Shown piece after piece: positions 7,423-15,679 of a stretch of 49,733 bases of DNA (positions within the stretch are counted from its first letter, which is position 1; every line of letters begins with the position of its first letter). The stretch comes from CAMEON01 sp964463245 (lineage in GTDB: Bacteria > Bacillota > Clostridia > Oscillospirales > CAG-272), in contig CAYXBU010000009.1 of NCBI GenBank assembly GCA_964463245.1, positions 1 to 49,733 on the forward strand, given 5' to 3'. A program made the position numbers and the translations under genes. Under the pieces are notes generated by a model. The model was not told the origin of the DNA. It made no database searches and was given only the letters and a program-made list of their open reading frames with translations.

Positions 7423-10260
7423 ATGCAGAACGAGATCGTGATCAAGGGCGCGCGCGTCCACAACCTGAAGAATATTGATGTGACCATCCCGCGGGACAAG
7501 CTGGTGGTCATGACCGGTCTGTCCGGCTCGGGCAAATCCTCCCTGGCTTTCGACACCATATACGCCGAGGGGCACCGCCGCTTTGTGGAGTCCCTGTCCT
7601 CCTATGCGCGTATGTTCTTAGGGCAGATGGACAAGCCGGATGTGGATATGATCGAGGGGCTGTCCCCCGCCATCTCCATTGACCAGAAGACCACCTCCCG
7701 CAACCCGCGCTCCACGGTCGGCACGGTGACCGAGATATACGACTACCTGCGCCTCTTATACGCACGGGTGGGGGTTCCCCACTGCCCCGTGTGCGGCAAG
7801 GAGATCCGCCAGCAGAGCGTGGATCAGATCATCGACAAGATCCTGACCCTGCCCGAGGGCAGTCGCTTTCTGGTGCTCTCCCCTGTTGTGCGGGCGCAGA
7901 AGGGTATGCACGAAAAGGTGCTGGCCGATGCCAAGAAGAAGGGGTATGTCCGCGTGCGAATAGACGGCTCCCTGTACGATCTGTCCGAGCCGATCACGCT
8001 GGACAAGAACAAGAAGCACAGCATCGAGATCGTGGTGGATCGTCTGGTACTGCGGGACGGCATACGCTCCCGCCTCTCCGACTCGGTGGAGACGGCGTTG
8101 GCAGCGGCGGATGGGCGGTTGCTCATCGTCACGGTTCCGCGCGATGGGGAGACCGAGCAGGAGCTGTCCTTCTCCCAGCGGTACGCCTGCGAGGAGCACG
8201 GCGTGTCCTTCGGGGAGTTGGAGCCGCGTATGTTCTCCTTCAACAACCCGGCGGGTGCCTGCCCCAAGTGCGCGGGACTCGGGGATATGCAGCGGGTGGC
8301 GGTCAAGCGGCTGATCCCGCATCCCGAGCTGTCCCTGCGGCAGGGCGCGATCCAGGTGAACGGCTTCAAGACACTGGATACCGAGAGCTGGAACGGCCCC
8401 CTGTTCGAGGCGGCGGGCAAGCGGTTCGGCTTTACCATGGATCAACCGATCAATACCTTCACCCCCGAGGCACTCCATGTGCTCTATTACGGCTCCGGGG
8501 AGGAGACCTACGACGTGGTGCGCTACTTCGGCAAGGAGGCGCACCGGCAGAAGGCAAAATTTGACGGCGTGGTGGGCATCATCGAGCAACGGATGGCGCA
8601 GGGCATGAGCAACGACTACTACGAGCAGTTCGTCGAGGAGGCCTCCTGCCCCGACTGTCACGGCAGACGTCTGAACCCGGCGGCTCTGTCGGTCACGGTA
8701 GGCGGGATGAACATCTGCGACCTGTGTGACCTGTCCATTCGGGATGCTCTGGCCTTCGTGGACGGTCTGGATGGTCAACTGATCGGCGGTGAGGCTGTCA
8801 TCGCGCGGGACATCCTGAAGGAGATACGCTCTCGGCTGGGCTTTTTGGTCAGTGTGGGATTGGACTACCTGACCCTCTCCCGCAAGGCGGGTACTCTGTC
8901 GGGCGGCGAGGCGCAACGCATTCGCTTGGCGACCCAGATCGGGTCATCCTTGGTCGGGGTGCTGTATATTCTGGACGAGCCCTCCATCGGTCTGCATCAG
9001 CGGGACAACAGCAAGCTGATCGCCACCCTCAAGAAGCTCCGTGACCTCGGAAATACCGTCATCGTGGTGGAGCATGACGAGGAGACCATGCAGGAGGCTG
9101 ATTATATCGTGGATGTAGGCCCCGGTGCCGGTATCCACGGCGGTCGGATCGTGGCCGCCGGAACCCCCGGGGATGTCATGGCCGATCCGAACTCCATTAC
9201 CGGAGCCTACCTCTCCGGGCGCAAGAAGATCGAGATACCCGCCGAGCGGCGGCCGGGGAACGGCCAATTCTTGCGAGTGTTCGGCGCGGCCGAGCACAAC
9301 CTCAAGCACATTCATGTGGACATCCCGCTGGGATGCTTCGTCTGCGTGACCGGGGTCTCCGGCTCGGGCAAGTCCTCTCTGGTCAACGGGATCATCCATC
9401 CCGTGCTGGCCGCCGAGCTGAACCGCGCCACCACCTACCCCGGGGAGCACGACCGCATAGAGGGGCTGGAGAATCTGGACAAGGTCATTGCCATTGACCA
9501 AAGTCCGATCGGGCGAACTCCCCGCTCCAACCCCGCGACCTACACGTCCCTGTTCAATGACATCCGCGACCTGTTCGCCAAGACCCCCGAGGCCAAGGCG
9601 CGTGGCTTTGCCCCGGGTCGGTTCTCCTTCAATATTAAGGGCGGACGTTGCGAGGCCTGCGAGGGGGACGGTGTCCGCAAGATCGAGATGCACTTCCTGC
9701 CGGATGTGTATGTCACCTGTGATGTCTGCCACGGCAAGCGATACAACCGCGACACGCTGGAGTGCCACTACAAGGGCAAGAGCATTTCGGATGTGCTGGA
9801 GATGACGGTAGAGGAGGGGTTGTCCTTCTTTGACGGTCTGCCTCGCATCACAGGCAAGCTCCGGACCTTGTACGACGTGGGGCTGGGGTATATCAAGATC
9901 GGGCAGTCCGCGACCACCCTGTCGGGCGGCGAGGCACAGCGGGTCAAGCTGGCCGCCGAGCTGGCGCGGCGGAGCACAGGCAAGACCTTCTATATCCTGG
10001 ACGAGCCGACCACGGGTCTGCACAGCGACGATGTCTCCCGCCTGCTGGCCATCCTGCAAAGGCTGGCGGATGCGGGCAATACCGTCCTTGTCATCGAGCA
10101 CAATCTGGATGTCATCAAGTCCGCCGACTATATCATCGACTTAGGTCCCGAGGGCGGGGACGGCGGCGGCACGGTGGTGGCGACCGGTACGCCTGAGGAG
10201 GTAGCCGCCTGCGAGAGCAGCTACACGGGTATGTTCTTAAAGCGTATATTTGAAAAATGA
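7423..10260 (+). CDS. uvrA: Excinuclease ABC subunit A (UvrA)
   Basis: UvrA recognises bulky DNA lesions and loads UvrB in nucleotide excision repair. The 945-residue length is standard. It has two ABC ATPase halves: Walker A1 GLSGSGKS near residue 32 and Walker A2 GVSGSGKS near 644, with signatures LSGGEAQRIRLA and LSGGEAQRVKLA and Walker B motifs YILDEPS and YILDEPT. Zinc modules are seen as CPKCAGLG ... CPDCHGRR in the first half and CEACEGDG ... CDVCHGKR in the second. An additional CPVCGK near residue 122 is also present. The ribosome site AAAGGAAG is about 13 bases upstream. uvrB and uvrC are not in the window, and no clear SOS (LexA) box is seen before the operon promoter. Confidence 0.98.
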   Translation: MQNEIVIKGARVHNLKNIDVTIPRDKLVVMTGLSGSGKSSLAFDTIYAEGHRRFVESLSSYARMFLGQMDKPDVDMIEGLSPAISIDQKTTSRNPRSTVGTVTEIYDYLRLLYARVGVPHCPVCGKEIRQQSVDQIIDKILTLPEGSRFLVLSPVVRAQKGMHEKVLADAKKKGYVRVRIDGSLYDLSEPITLDKNKKHSIEIVVDRLVLRDGIRSRLSDSVETALAAADGRLLIVTVPRDGETEQELSFSQRYACEEHGVSFGELEPRMFSFNNPAGACPKCAGLGDMQRVAVKRLIPHPELSLRQGAIQVNGFKTLDTESWNGPLFEAAGKRFGFTMDQPINTFTPEALHVLYYGSGEETYDVVRYFGKEAHRQKAKFDGVVGIIEQRMAQGMSNDYYEQFVEEASCPDCHGRRLNPAALSVTVGGMNICDLCDLSIRDALAFVDGLDGQLIGGEAVIARDILKEIRSRLGFLVSVGLDYLTLSRKAGTLSGGEAQRIRLATQIGSSLVGVLYILDEPSIGLHQRDNSKLIATLKKLRDLGNTVIVVEHDEETMQEADYIVDVGPGAGIHGGRIVAAGTPGDVMADPNSITGAYLSGRKKIEIPAERRPGNGQFLRVFGAAEHNLKHIHVDIPLGCFVCVTGVSGSGKSSLVNGIIHPVLAAELNRATTYPGEHDRIEGLENLDKVIAIDQSPIGRTPRSNPATYTSLFNDIRDLFAKTPEAKARGFAPGRFSFNIKGGRCEACEGDGVRKIEMHFLPDVYVTCDVCHGKRYNRDTLECHYKGKSISDVLEMTVEEGLSFFDGLPRITGKLRTLYDVGLGYIKIGQSATTLSGGEAQRVKLAAELARRSTGKTFYILDEPTTGLHSDDVSRLLAILQRLADAGNTVLVIEHNLDVIKSADYIIDLGPEGGDGGGTVVATGTPEEVAACESSYTGMFLKRIFEK

Positions 10261-10399
10261 TCCCTTCGGATGCCATTCGCGCCTTTGCGCAGGATAGCAG
10301 AACAACAGGGCATGACCTTTTTGAAACGCTTTTTTGACAAAGCTGGCTGAAATGCCCCATTTTTCGCGTTTTTCTCCGAAAATATTCACTCTTTGCCGA

Positions 10400-10428
10400 T
10401 TGACAATGTCGGCGCGGCATGGTATAAT
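10400..10428 (+). promoter_or_regulatory. Promoter of guaB
   Basis: TTGACA (10400-10405), 17-base spacer, TATAAT (10423-10428), with TGG before the -10. The predicted start near 10435 places an inverted repeat at the very 5' end of the transcript. The 10261-10399 gap before it holds no clear uvrA terminator. Confidence 0.93.
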
Positions 10429-10440
10429 AGACAAAATACA

Positions 10441-10461
10441 GGTTCGCGTGAGTCACGAACC
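10441..10461 (+). promoter_or_regulatory. Inverted repeat at the 5' end of the guaB transcript
   Basis: GGTTCG and CGAACC flank CGTGAGTCA, a 21-base dyad starting six bases after the predicted transcript start and ending 30 bases before the guaB ATG. The CGAAC cores in inverted orientation recall, loosely, the core of Bacillus PurR boxes, so it could be an operator; it could equally be an RNA hairpin. No T-run follows, so it is not a simple terminator. Confidence 0.5.
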
Positions 10462-10490
10462 GGATGAAATGGAAAAAGGAGATGCAGACC

Positions 10491-11996
10491 ATGGCAACCT
10501 TTATCAATGAGCCCTCCCATACTTTCAACGAATACCTGTTGATCCCCGGGTACTCCTCGGCGGACTGCGTTCCTGCTAACGTCAGCCTGCGTACCCCGCT
10601 GGTCAAGTACCGCAAGGGAGAGACGCCCGCCATCACCATGAATATCCCGATGGTCTCCGCCATCATGCAGGCGGTCTCGGGGGATCGTCTGGCGGTCGCG
10701 CTGGCGGTCGAGGGCGGTGTCTCTTTCATCTATGGTGCACAGACCATCGAGGATGAGGCCGCTATGGTCAAGCGCGCTAAGAGCCACAAGGCGGGCTTCG
10801 TCCGCTCGGACTCCAACATCACTCCGGATGCCACCATGGCGGATGTGGTCGCGCTGGTCAAGGAGACCGGTCACAATACCGTTGCCGTCACCGAGGACGG
10901 CACCCCCGAGGGCAAGCTCCTGGGCATCGTCACCGGTCGTGACTACCGTCCCAGCCGCATGGATCCTGCCACAAAAGTATCTTCCTTTATGACTCCCTTC
11001 GAGAAGCTCATTACCGCTCCCGAGGGTACTACCCTGAAGATCGCCAATGACATCATCTGGGATAACAAGCTCAATTCCCTGCCCATCATCGATGAACAGC
11101 AGCACCTCTGCTACATGGTGTTCCGCAAGGACTACGACAGCCACAAGCAGAACCCCAATGAGCTTCTGGATGCTTCCAAGCGGTATGTCGTGGGCGCGGG
11201 CATCAATACCCGCGACTACAAAGAGAGAGTTCCCGCACTGATCGAGGCGGGAGCTGACGTGCTCTGCATCGACTCCTCCGAGGGCTTCTCGGATTGGCAG
11301 AAGTTCACGCTGGCATGGATCCGTGAGCAGTACGGCGACAGCGTCAAGGTCGGCGCGGGCAATGTCGTGGATGCAAAGGGCTTCCGCTTCTTAGCCGAGT
11401 GCGGCGCGGACTTTGTCAAGGTCGGTATCGGCGGCGGTTCCATCTGCATCACCCGTGAGACCAAGGGCATCGGTCGCGGACAGGCTACCGCCCTCATCGA
11501 TGTCTGCCGCGAGCGGGATCGCTACTTTGAGGAGACCGGCATCTATGTGCCTGTCTGCTCGGACGGCGGTATCGTCTACGATCACCACATCACGCTGGCA
11601 CTGGCTATGGGTGCCGACTTCGTCATGCTGGGTCGCTACTTTGCCCGCTTTGACGAGTCCCCCTCCAACAAGGTCAGCATCGGCGGCACCTACTACAAGG
11701 AGTACTGGGGCGAGGGCTCTGCCCGTGCCCGCAACTGGCAGCGGTATGACCTGGGCGGCGACAAGAAGCTGTCCTTCGAGGAGGGTGTCGACTCCTATGT
11801 TCCCTACGCGGGAAGTCTCAAGGATAATGTCGCCATGACGCTGGCTAAAGTTCGCTCCACCATGTGCAACTGCGGTGCCCTGACCATCCCCGAGCTGCAG
11901 GAGAAGGCTGTCCTGACACTGGTCTCGGCGACCAGCATCGTGGAGGGCGGCGCACATGACGTCATCCAGAAGGAAAAGAGCAGCTCTGTAAAGTAA
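10491..11996 (+). CDS. guaB: IMP dehydrogenase GuaB
   Basis: Catalyses NAD-dependent oxidation of IMP to XMP, the committed step to GMP. The 501-residue barrel is interrupted by a tandem CBS (Bateman) module, roughly residues 95-215, recognised in TPDATMADVVALVKETG and in the VSSFMTPFEKLITAPEG repeat. The catalytic loop reads GIGGGSICITRETKGIG, with the nucleophilic Cys at residue 319; the canonical form is GPGSICTTR, so the Cys is kept. The flap (RARNWQRYD) and the barrel end CSDGGIVYDHHITLALAMGAD are intact. The start at 10491 is chosen because AAAAAGGAG is nine bases upstream; earlier in-frame ATGs overlap that site. It is followed by a kinase-like gene in the same orientation, with a hairpin in between. 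Confidence 0.96.
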   Translation: MATFINEPSHTFNEYLLIPGYSSADCVPANVSLRTPLVKYRKGETPAITMNIPMVSAIMQAVSGDRLAVALAVEGGVSFIYGAQTIEDEAAMVKRAKSHKAGFVRSDSNITPDATMADVVALVKETGHNTVAVTEDGTPEGKLLGIVTGRDYRPSRMDPATKVSSFMTPFEKLITAPEGTTLKIANDIIWDNKLNSLPIIDEQQHLCYMVFRKDYDSHKQNPNELLDASKRYVVGAGINTRDYKERVPALIEAGADVLCIDSSEGFSDWQKFTLAWIREQYGDSVKVGAGNVVDAKGFRFLAECGADFVKVGIGGGSICITRETKGIGRGQATALIDVCRERDRYFEETGIYVPVCSDGGIVYDHHITLALAMGADFVMLGRYFARFDESPSNKVSIGGTYYKEYWGEGSARARNWQRYDLGGDKKLSFEEGVDSYVPYAGSLKDNVAMTLAKVRSTMCNCGALTIPELQEKAVLTLVSATSIVEGGAHDVIQKEKSSSVK

Positions 11997-12015
11997 GCCG
12001 GTATAACGAGATATG

Positions 12016-12047
12016 CATGGGAAGTCTCCGAGAGGGGGCTTCCCATG
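12016..12047 (+). other. 9-bp hairpin between guaB and the kinase-like gene
   Basis: CATGGGAAG and CTTCCCATG form a perfect stem around a 14-base loop that itself contains CTC/GAG. No T-run follows, so it is probably an mRNA-processing or stability hairpin, or a leaky terminator, not a full stop. Confidence 0.6.
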
Positions 12048-12088
12048 ACTCGCTTTGAAGGTTCTCCGTAAAGGATCGAGATACATAT

Positions 12089-12586
12089 ATGAACATGAAG
12101 AAGATCATGGTCATCGGCTCGCCGGGTGCGGGAAAGACCACCTTTGCCCGTGCCCTGAGCCGGCGGGTGGGCATCCCCCTCTACCATCTGGATGCCATCT
12201 GGCACAGACCCGACCGCACCCACATCTCCCGCGAGGCCTTTGACGAGGAGCTGGCGCACATCCTGTCCACCCCCGCCTGGATCATTGACGGAAATTACAA
12301 CCGAACCATCCTGCCGCGCCTGCTGGCTGCCGACACGGTCTTTCTGTTCGACCTGCCGGTCGAGGTCTGTCTCTGCGGGATAGAAACCCGCAGGGAGCAG
12401 GCACGCCCGGATATGCCGTGGATCGAGACCGAGCCTGACCCTGAGTTTGAAGACTTTGTCCGCGCCTTTCCCGTGACCTCCCTGCCGACCATCCGCGAGC
12501 ACATACGTCTGCACGGCGCGGGCAAGCAGATCACGGTATTCCATACGCGAGAGCAGGCGGATGCCTACCTCCGCGACCTTTCCTGA
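12089..12586 (+). CDS. P-loop NTPase, adenylate-kinase-like / FlaR-type
   Basis: The 165-residue protein has Walker A GSPGAGKTT at its N-terminus, then the YHLDAIWHRPDRTHISREAF stretch and WIIDGNYNRTILPRLLAADTVFLFDLP, a pattern typical of the small adenylate-kinase-related proteins annotated as FlaR or topology modulation proteins. These bind nucleotides and probably phosphorylate a small substrate, but no reaction is proven. The RxxQARPD-type lid region (ETRREQARPDMPW) supports a kinase-like lid. The ATG at 12089 follows AAAGGA by 13 bases; an ATG two codons later would be equally good. It is the last gene of the guaB unit, ending just before a bidirectional terminator. Confidence 0.82.
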   Translation: MNMKKIMVIGSPGAGKTTFARALSRRVGIPLYHLDAIWHRPDRTHISREAFDEELAHILSTPAWIIDGNYNRTILPRLLAADTVFLFDLPVEVCLCGIETRREQARPDMPWIETEPDPEFEDFVRAFPVTSLPTIREHIRLHGAGKQITVFHTREQADAYLRDLS

Positions 12587-12590
12587 GTGA

Positions 12591-12643
12591 GAAAAAGAGC
12601 ACCGCAACAGCCTTCACGAAGGCTTGCAGCAGTGCTCTTTTTT
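12591..12643. terminator. Bidirectional terminator between kinase-like gene and amidase
   Basis: AGAGCAC ... GTGCTCT outer stem with an inner AGCCTTC/GAAGGCT stem, A-run on the left and TTTTTT on the right. It can end transcripts from both sides, as expected between convergent genes. Confidence 0.93.
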
Positions 12644-12647
12644 CATA

Positions 12648-13691
12648 TCAATTCTGCGCGAAGAAGCTGTCGAGTCCGTTTGCGATCCCGACGGCCGCAT
12701 CATGAGCAAAGCTCTCTTCGGCCATGCGGAGGTCGTCCTCTCGGTTGGTCATGAAGCCCAGTTCCAGAATGGTGGTCGGGACTCCGCTCCAGTTGGTGCC
12801 CGCCTTGGTGTCGGTCTCCCAGATGCTCCGACGACTGATGCCGGAGGCCTCGCAGTAGGCATTCAGAAGCACCTCCGAGAGGCGGCGGCTGGCGGCATAC
12901 TGAGCGCGGCAATCAGGGTACGGATTCTCGGCAGTCTGGCAGACCGTCATTGCCCCCTTCATGTCCGCCGTGTCCCAGCCGTTGGCGTGGATGCGGAGGA
13001 AGGCATCGGCTCCCACCGAGTTGGCGATCTGCGCCCGCTCCACATTGCTGATATTGACCTCGTTGGTCTCGCGGATCATGACCACACTGAAGCCTCGGGA
13101 GATCAGCTCATCCCGCAGAGCCAGCGCGACCCGCAGGTTCAGCGCGTACTCCTCCAGGTGGGAGAAGCTGCCCTCCGTCCCGGAGGACACCTTTGACTGC
13201 AGGGTATCCGCCCCGGGGCCGATCGGCTCCTTCTCGGAGTTGCCCTTTATCTGGTGCCCCGCATCAATGACGATGATGGTATCGCGGTTCTTGCCGGTGC
13301 CGGTATACCGAATATCGGTGCCCGCATGGGCTTCCCCTGTATAGGGGGTGTCGGTTCCGCTTGGGAACACAGGGGGCAGCTGTGTCTCCGGCTCGGTCGC
13401 GGGGGCTGTTTCGGGGATGGTATCGGGGTCGGTCTGATGGTGCGGCTGTGTGGCTTCTTCTCCCTCGGTAGCCGGTAGTGTGTCGGGGGTAGCGTTGGCT
13501 CCCTCGGACGGATCGGTGTCGGTCACGCGGATGACCATATCATCGGTGCTCAGGCCAGAGGACTGCTGATCTCCCCACAGCCAATTCTCATTGGAATCGC
13601 CGCAGGACGACAGGCAGACGGCCAGCATCAAAAGGCAGATGGCCGACAGGATGACTATCCTCCTATGTATCGCCGGATCATGTGATCTCAT
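12648..13691 (-). CDS. N-acetylmuramoyl-L-alanine amidase, lipoprotein (Amidase_3)
   Basis: Cleaves the amide bond between muramic acid and the stem peptide in peptidoglycan. The 347-residue protein begins with a lipoprotein signal (hydrophobic VILSAICLLMLAVCL, lipobox LSSC, lipidated Cys near residue 30), then about 100 residues of Thr/Glu/Pro/Asp-rich spacer, then the Amidase_3 domain. Zinc ligands are visible as His in IDAGHQ, Glu in the FSHLEEYALNLRVA helix and His in RIHANG; the catalytic Glu is in TILELGFMTN. The start at 13691 is set by AAGGAGG 12 bases upstream. The protein therefore sits at the outer membrane face and reaches into the wall through the flexible spacer. It is transcribed from its own promoter (13751-13779). 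Confidence 0.95.
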   Translation of the reverse strand: MRSHDPAIHRRIVILSAICLLMLAVCLSSCGDSNENWLWGDQQSSGLSTDDMVIRVTDTDPSEGANATPDTLPATEGEEATQPHHQTDPDTIPETAPATEPETQLPPVFPSGTDTPYTGEAHAGTDIRYTGTGKNRDTIIVIDAGHQIKGNSEKEPIGPGADTLQSKVSSGTEGSFSHLEEYALNLRVALALRDELISRGFSVVMIRETNEVNISNVERAQIANSVGADAFLRIHANGWDTADMKGAMTVCQTAENPYPDCRAQYAASRRLSEVLLNAYCEASGISRRSIWETDTKAGTNWSGVPTTILELGFMTNREDDLRMAEESFAHDAAVGIANGLDSFFAQN

Positions 13692-13750
13692 GCTTGAAGT
13701 TTTCCTCCTTCGGTATTCGCTCGGAGTCGGCATTTCCGACTCCGCTGTAT

Positions 13751-13779
13751 ATTATAGCACATTCGACGCGGGATGTCAA
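13751..13779 (-). promoter_or_regulatory. Promoter of the amidase gene
   Basis: Minus-strand TTGACA (13779-13774), 17-base spacer, TATAAT (13756-13751), preceded by TGTGC. Consensus promoter with extended -10. Confidence 0.94.
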
Positions 13780-13913
13780 TCGGGTACCTGACATTTGGCA
13801 AAGGCTTATATGGCTTGTAGGTTCAATGCGAATTCCACAGAGGGGCGACACGAAAGCGGAGCTCCTTTATACTCATGCTCTCGGTGGAAATTACAGGAAT
13901 TTTGCATATCGAC
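13780..13913. other. Gap between divergent promoters of amidase and GHL10 genes
   Basis: The 391-base gap 13692-14082 holds the amidase promoter, this 134-base stretch and the GHL10 promoter with its leader. Within 13780-13913 I see no gene, repeat or operator. Confidence 0.5.
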
Positions 13914-13942
13914 TTGCATTTTTGCCACAATTGTGCTATACT
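13914..13942 (+). promoter_or_regulatory. Promoter of the GHL10 operon
   Basis: TTGCAT (13914-13919), 17-base spacer, TATACT (13937-13942), preceded by TGTGC. It gives a leader of about 130 bases. Confidence 0.88.
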
Positions 13943-14037
13943 GTAGGCGAGGATTCTCAGAACAGGGGGTACATTCCATGGGAGCCGCCACCATATATGG
14001 TAGACGGTCACCACGGAAACGTATCTTCGCTACGCAT

Positions 14038-14066
14038 GATCGCACGATCCACGGATCGGTGTGATC
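14038..14066 (+). promoter_or_regulatory. Leader hairpin abutting the GHL10 ribosome site
   Basis: GATCGCACGATC pairs with GATCGGTGTGATC (one bulged G, one G-U), ending two bases before the AAAGGA ribosome site at 14068-14073. Placement suggests a translational control element or a 5' stabiliser. Nearby CCATATATGG (13991-14000) is a second small palindrome in the same leader. Confidence 0.5.
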
Positions 14067-14082
14067 GGAAAGGAATATGCCT

Positions 14083-15639
14083 ATGATACACTCGCCCCAC
14101 CCTACCGCGTCCCGCAGAGGACATACATACGCGGCTCTTGTCCTGTCCGTCCTGCTTACGCTCTGCCTGATCCTGATCGGCTGTGCCGACGTCACCGACA
14201 GCAATGCCGACACCGGAACCGCGACCGATGCACCGACTGACACATCCTCCGCTCCTGCGACGGATGACGGAGAGACTACCCAACCCGACACAGAGGAGGG
14301 ATCCACCGTGACAGAGACCACCGATATACAAGGGACCGAACCCGAGACCATCCCGGAAACGGAACCCGAGACTGAGACAGAGACCGAAACCGAGACCATC
14401 CCCGAGACCGAGCCTGAGACCGACCCGATACGGGAGGCACTGGAGCTGTCGGTCAAGGTCGAGCCGTATGTCCCCGACGAGCCTTGCCATATGACCGATG
14501 TGAAGGCCATGTGGCTCTCCCAGTTCGACCTGAATCAGGTCTACACGAACGGCGGCAAACAGCGGGAGGAGTCGGATTTCCGCACGAGGATCGGTGACAT
14601 CCTGCAAAACGTCGTGGACAACGGCTTCAACACGGTGTTCCTGCAGGTGCGCCCCAATGCCGACAGCTTCTACCCCTCCAACTACTACGCCCCCAGCAAG
14701 TATGTCGTCGGCAGCTACGCCAACACCTTTGACTACGACCCCTTTGCTATCGTGATCGAGGAGGCGCGCGCCCGCGGCCTGTCCATCCACGCGTGGATCA
14801 ACCCCTTGCGGGGTATGTCGGACGCTGAGATCCGCCAGATCGACAGCGCGTACGTCATCCGCCAGTGGTATGACGATGCTGCGCTGTGCGGCAAGTACAT
14901 CGTCAAGTCCGGAAGCACCTGGTACCTGAATCCCGCCTACGCCGAGGTGCGTGACCTGATCGTGTACGGTGCACGCGAGATACTCGAAAACTACGACGTG
15001 GACGGTGTCCACATGGACGACTACTTCTACCCCACGCAGGATGCCTCCTTTGACAGTGCAGCCTATGCCGCTTACAAGCAGGAGGGCGGCAAGCTCTCGT
15101 TGGACAACTGGAGACGGGAGAATCTCTCGGATCTGGTCTCTCGCCTGTATCGTACCACCAAGCGGCATGATCCGAATGCGCTGTTCGGCATCAGCCCGGC
15201 GGGTACCCTGAACAAGGTCTACGCCAACCAGTACGCCGATGTGCACCGTTGGTGCGGCGAGGCCGGCTTTGTGGATTACATCCTGCCGCAGGTCTACTTC
15301 GGCTTTGAGCACGCGACCATGCCGTTTGACCGTGTATGTGAGCAGTGGCGGGACATCATCAAGACCGAGTATACCCACCTCTTGATCGGGGTCAGCTTCG
15401 GCAAGGCCAGCGCACAGTATGACCAGTGGGCGGGAAGCGGCCAGTATGAGTGGCGCGACCACCACGACATCATGGCGCGGTGTCTCAGCTACACTCTCGA
15501 TCTGGAGAAGTGCAAGGGTATGTCGGTGTTCTGCTACCAGTACTTCTACCACCCCGTGACCGGTGTTCCCAACGCTACAACAGCCACCGAGCGGGAGGGC
15601 TTCATGGATATCTGGATGTCGGCTTCTTGGGAGGATTGA
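14083..15639 (+). CDS. Surface lipoprotein with glycosyl-hydrolase-like GHL10 domain
   Basis: A 518-residue exported protein. A lipoprotein signal (VLSVLLTLCLILIGC, lipobox LIGC) is followed by about 100 residues of Thr/Glu/Asp/Pro spacer with repeated ET and PET units, then a TIM-barrel of the GHL10 (formerly DUF187) family: VKAMWLSQFDLNQVY, FNTVFLQVRPNADSFYPS, GLSIHAWINPLRG, YLNPAYAEVRDLIV, VDGVHMDDYFYP, DYILPQVYFGFEH. The acidic residues in HMDDYFYP are candidate catalytic groups. Family members are thought to act on peptidoglycan or other glycans; substrate not established. The start at 14083 is preferred over an ATG six bases earlier, which is too close to the AAAGGA site. It heads a four-gene cluster. 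Confidence 0.92.
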   Translation: MIHSPHPTASRRGHTYAALVLSVLLTLCLILIGCADVTDSNADTGTATDAPTDTSSAPATDDGETTQPDTEEGSTVTETTDIQGTEPETIPETEPETETETETETIPETEPETDPIREALELSVKVEPYVPDEPCHMTDVKAMWLSQFDLNQVYTNGGKQREESDFRTRIGDILQNVVDNGFNTVFLQVRPNADSFYPSNYYAPSKYVVGSYANTFDYDPFAIVIEEARARGLSIHAWINPLRGMSDAEIRQIDSAYVIRQWYDDAALCGKYIVKSGSTWYLNPAYAEVRDLIVYGAREILENYDVDGVHMDDYFYPTQDASFDSAAYAAYKQEGGKLSLDNWRRENLSDLVSRLYRTTKRHDPNALFGISPAGTLNKVYANQYADVHRWCGEAGFVDYILPQVYFGFEHATMPFDRVCEQWRDIIKTEYTHLLIGVSFGKASAQYDQWAGSGQYEWRDHHDIMARCLSYTLDLEKCKGMSVFCYQYFYHPVTGVPNATTATEREGFMDIWMSASWED

Positions 15640-15679
15640 CCTACATACTCTCATTCTCTCTCTGAAAAGGACGAATTCA

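Noticed and set aside
14008..15654. 548-codon minus-strand open frame opposite the GHL10 gene
   Set aside because: It is His/Val/Gly-rich with no domain, and the plus strand has a clear promoter, signal peptide and enzyme domain.
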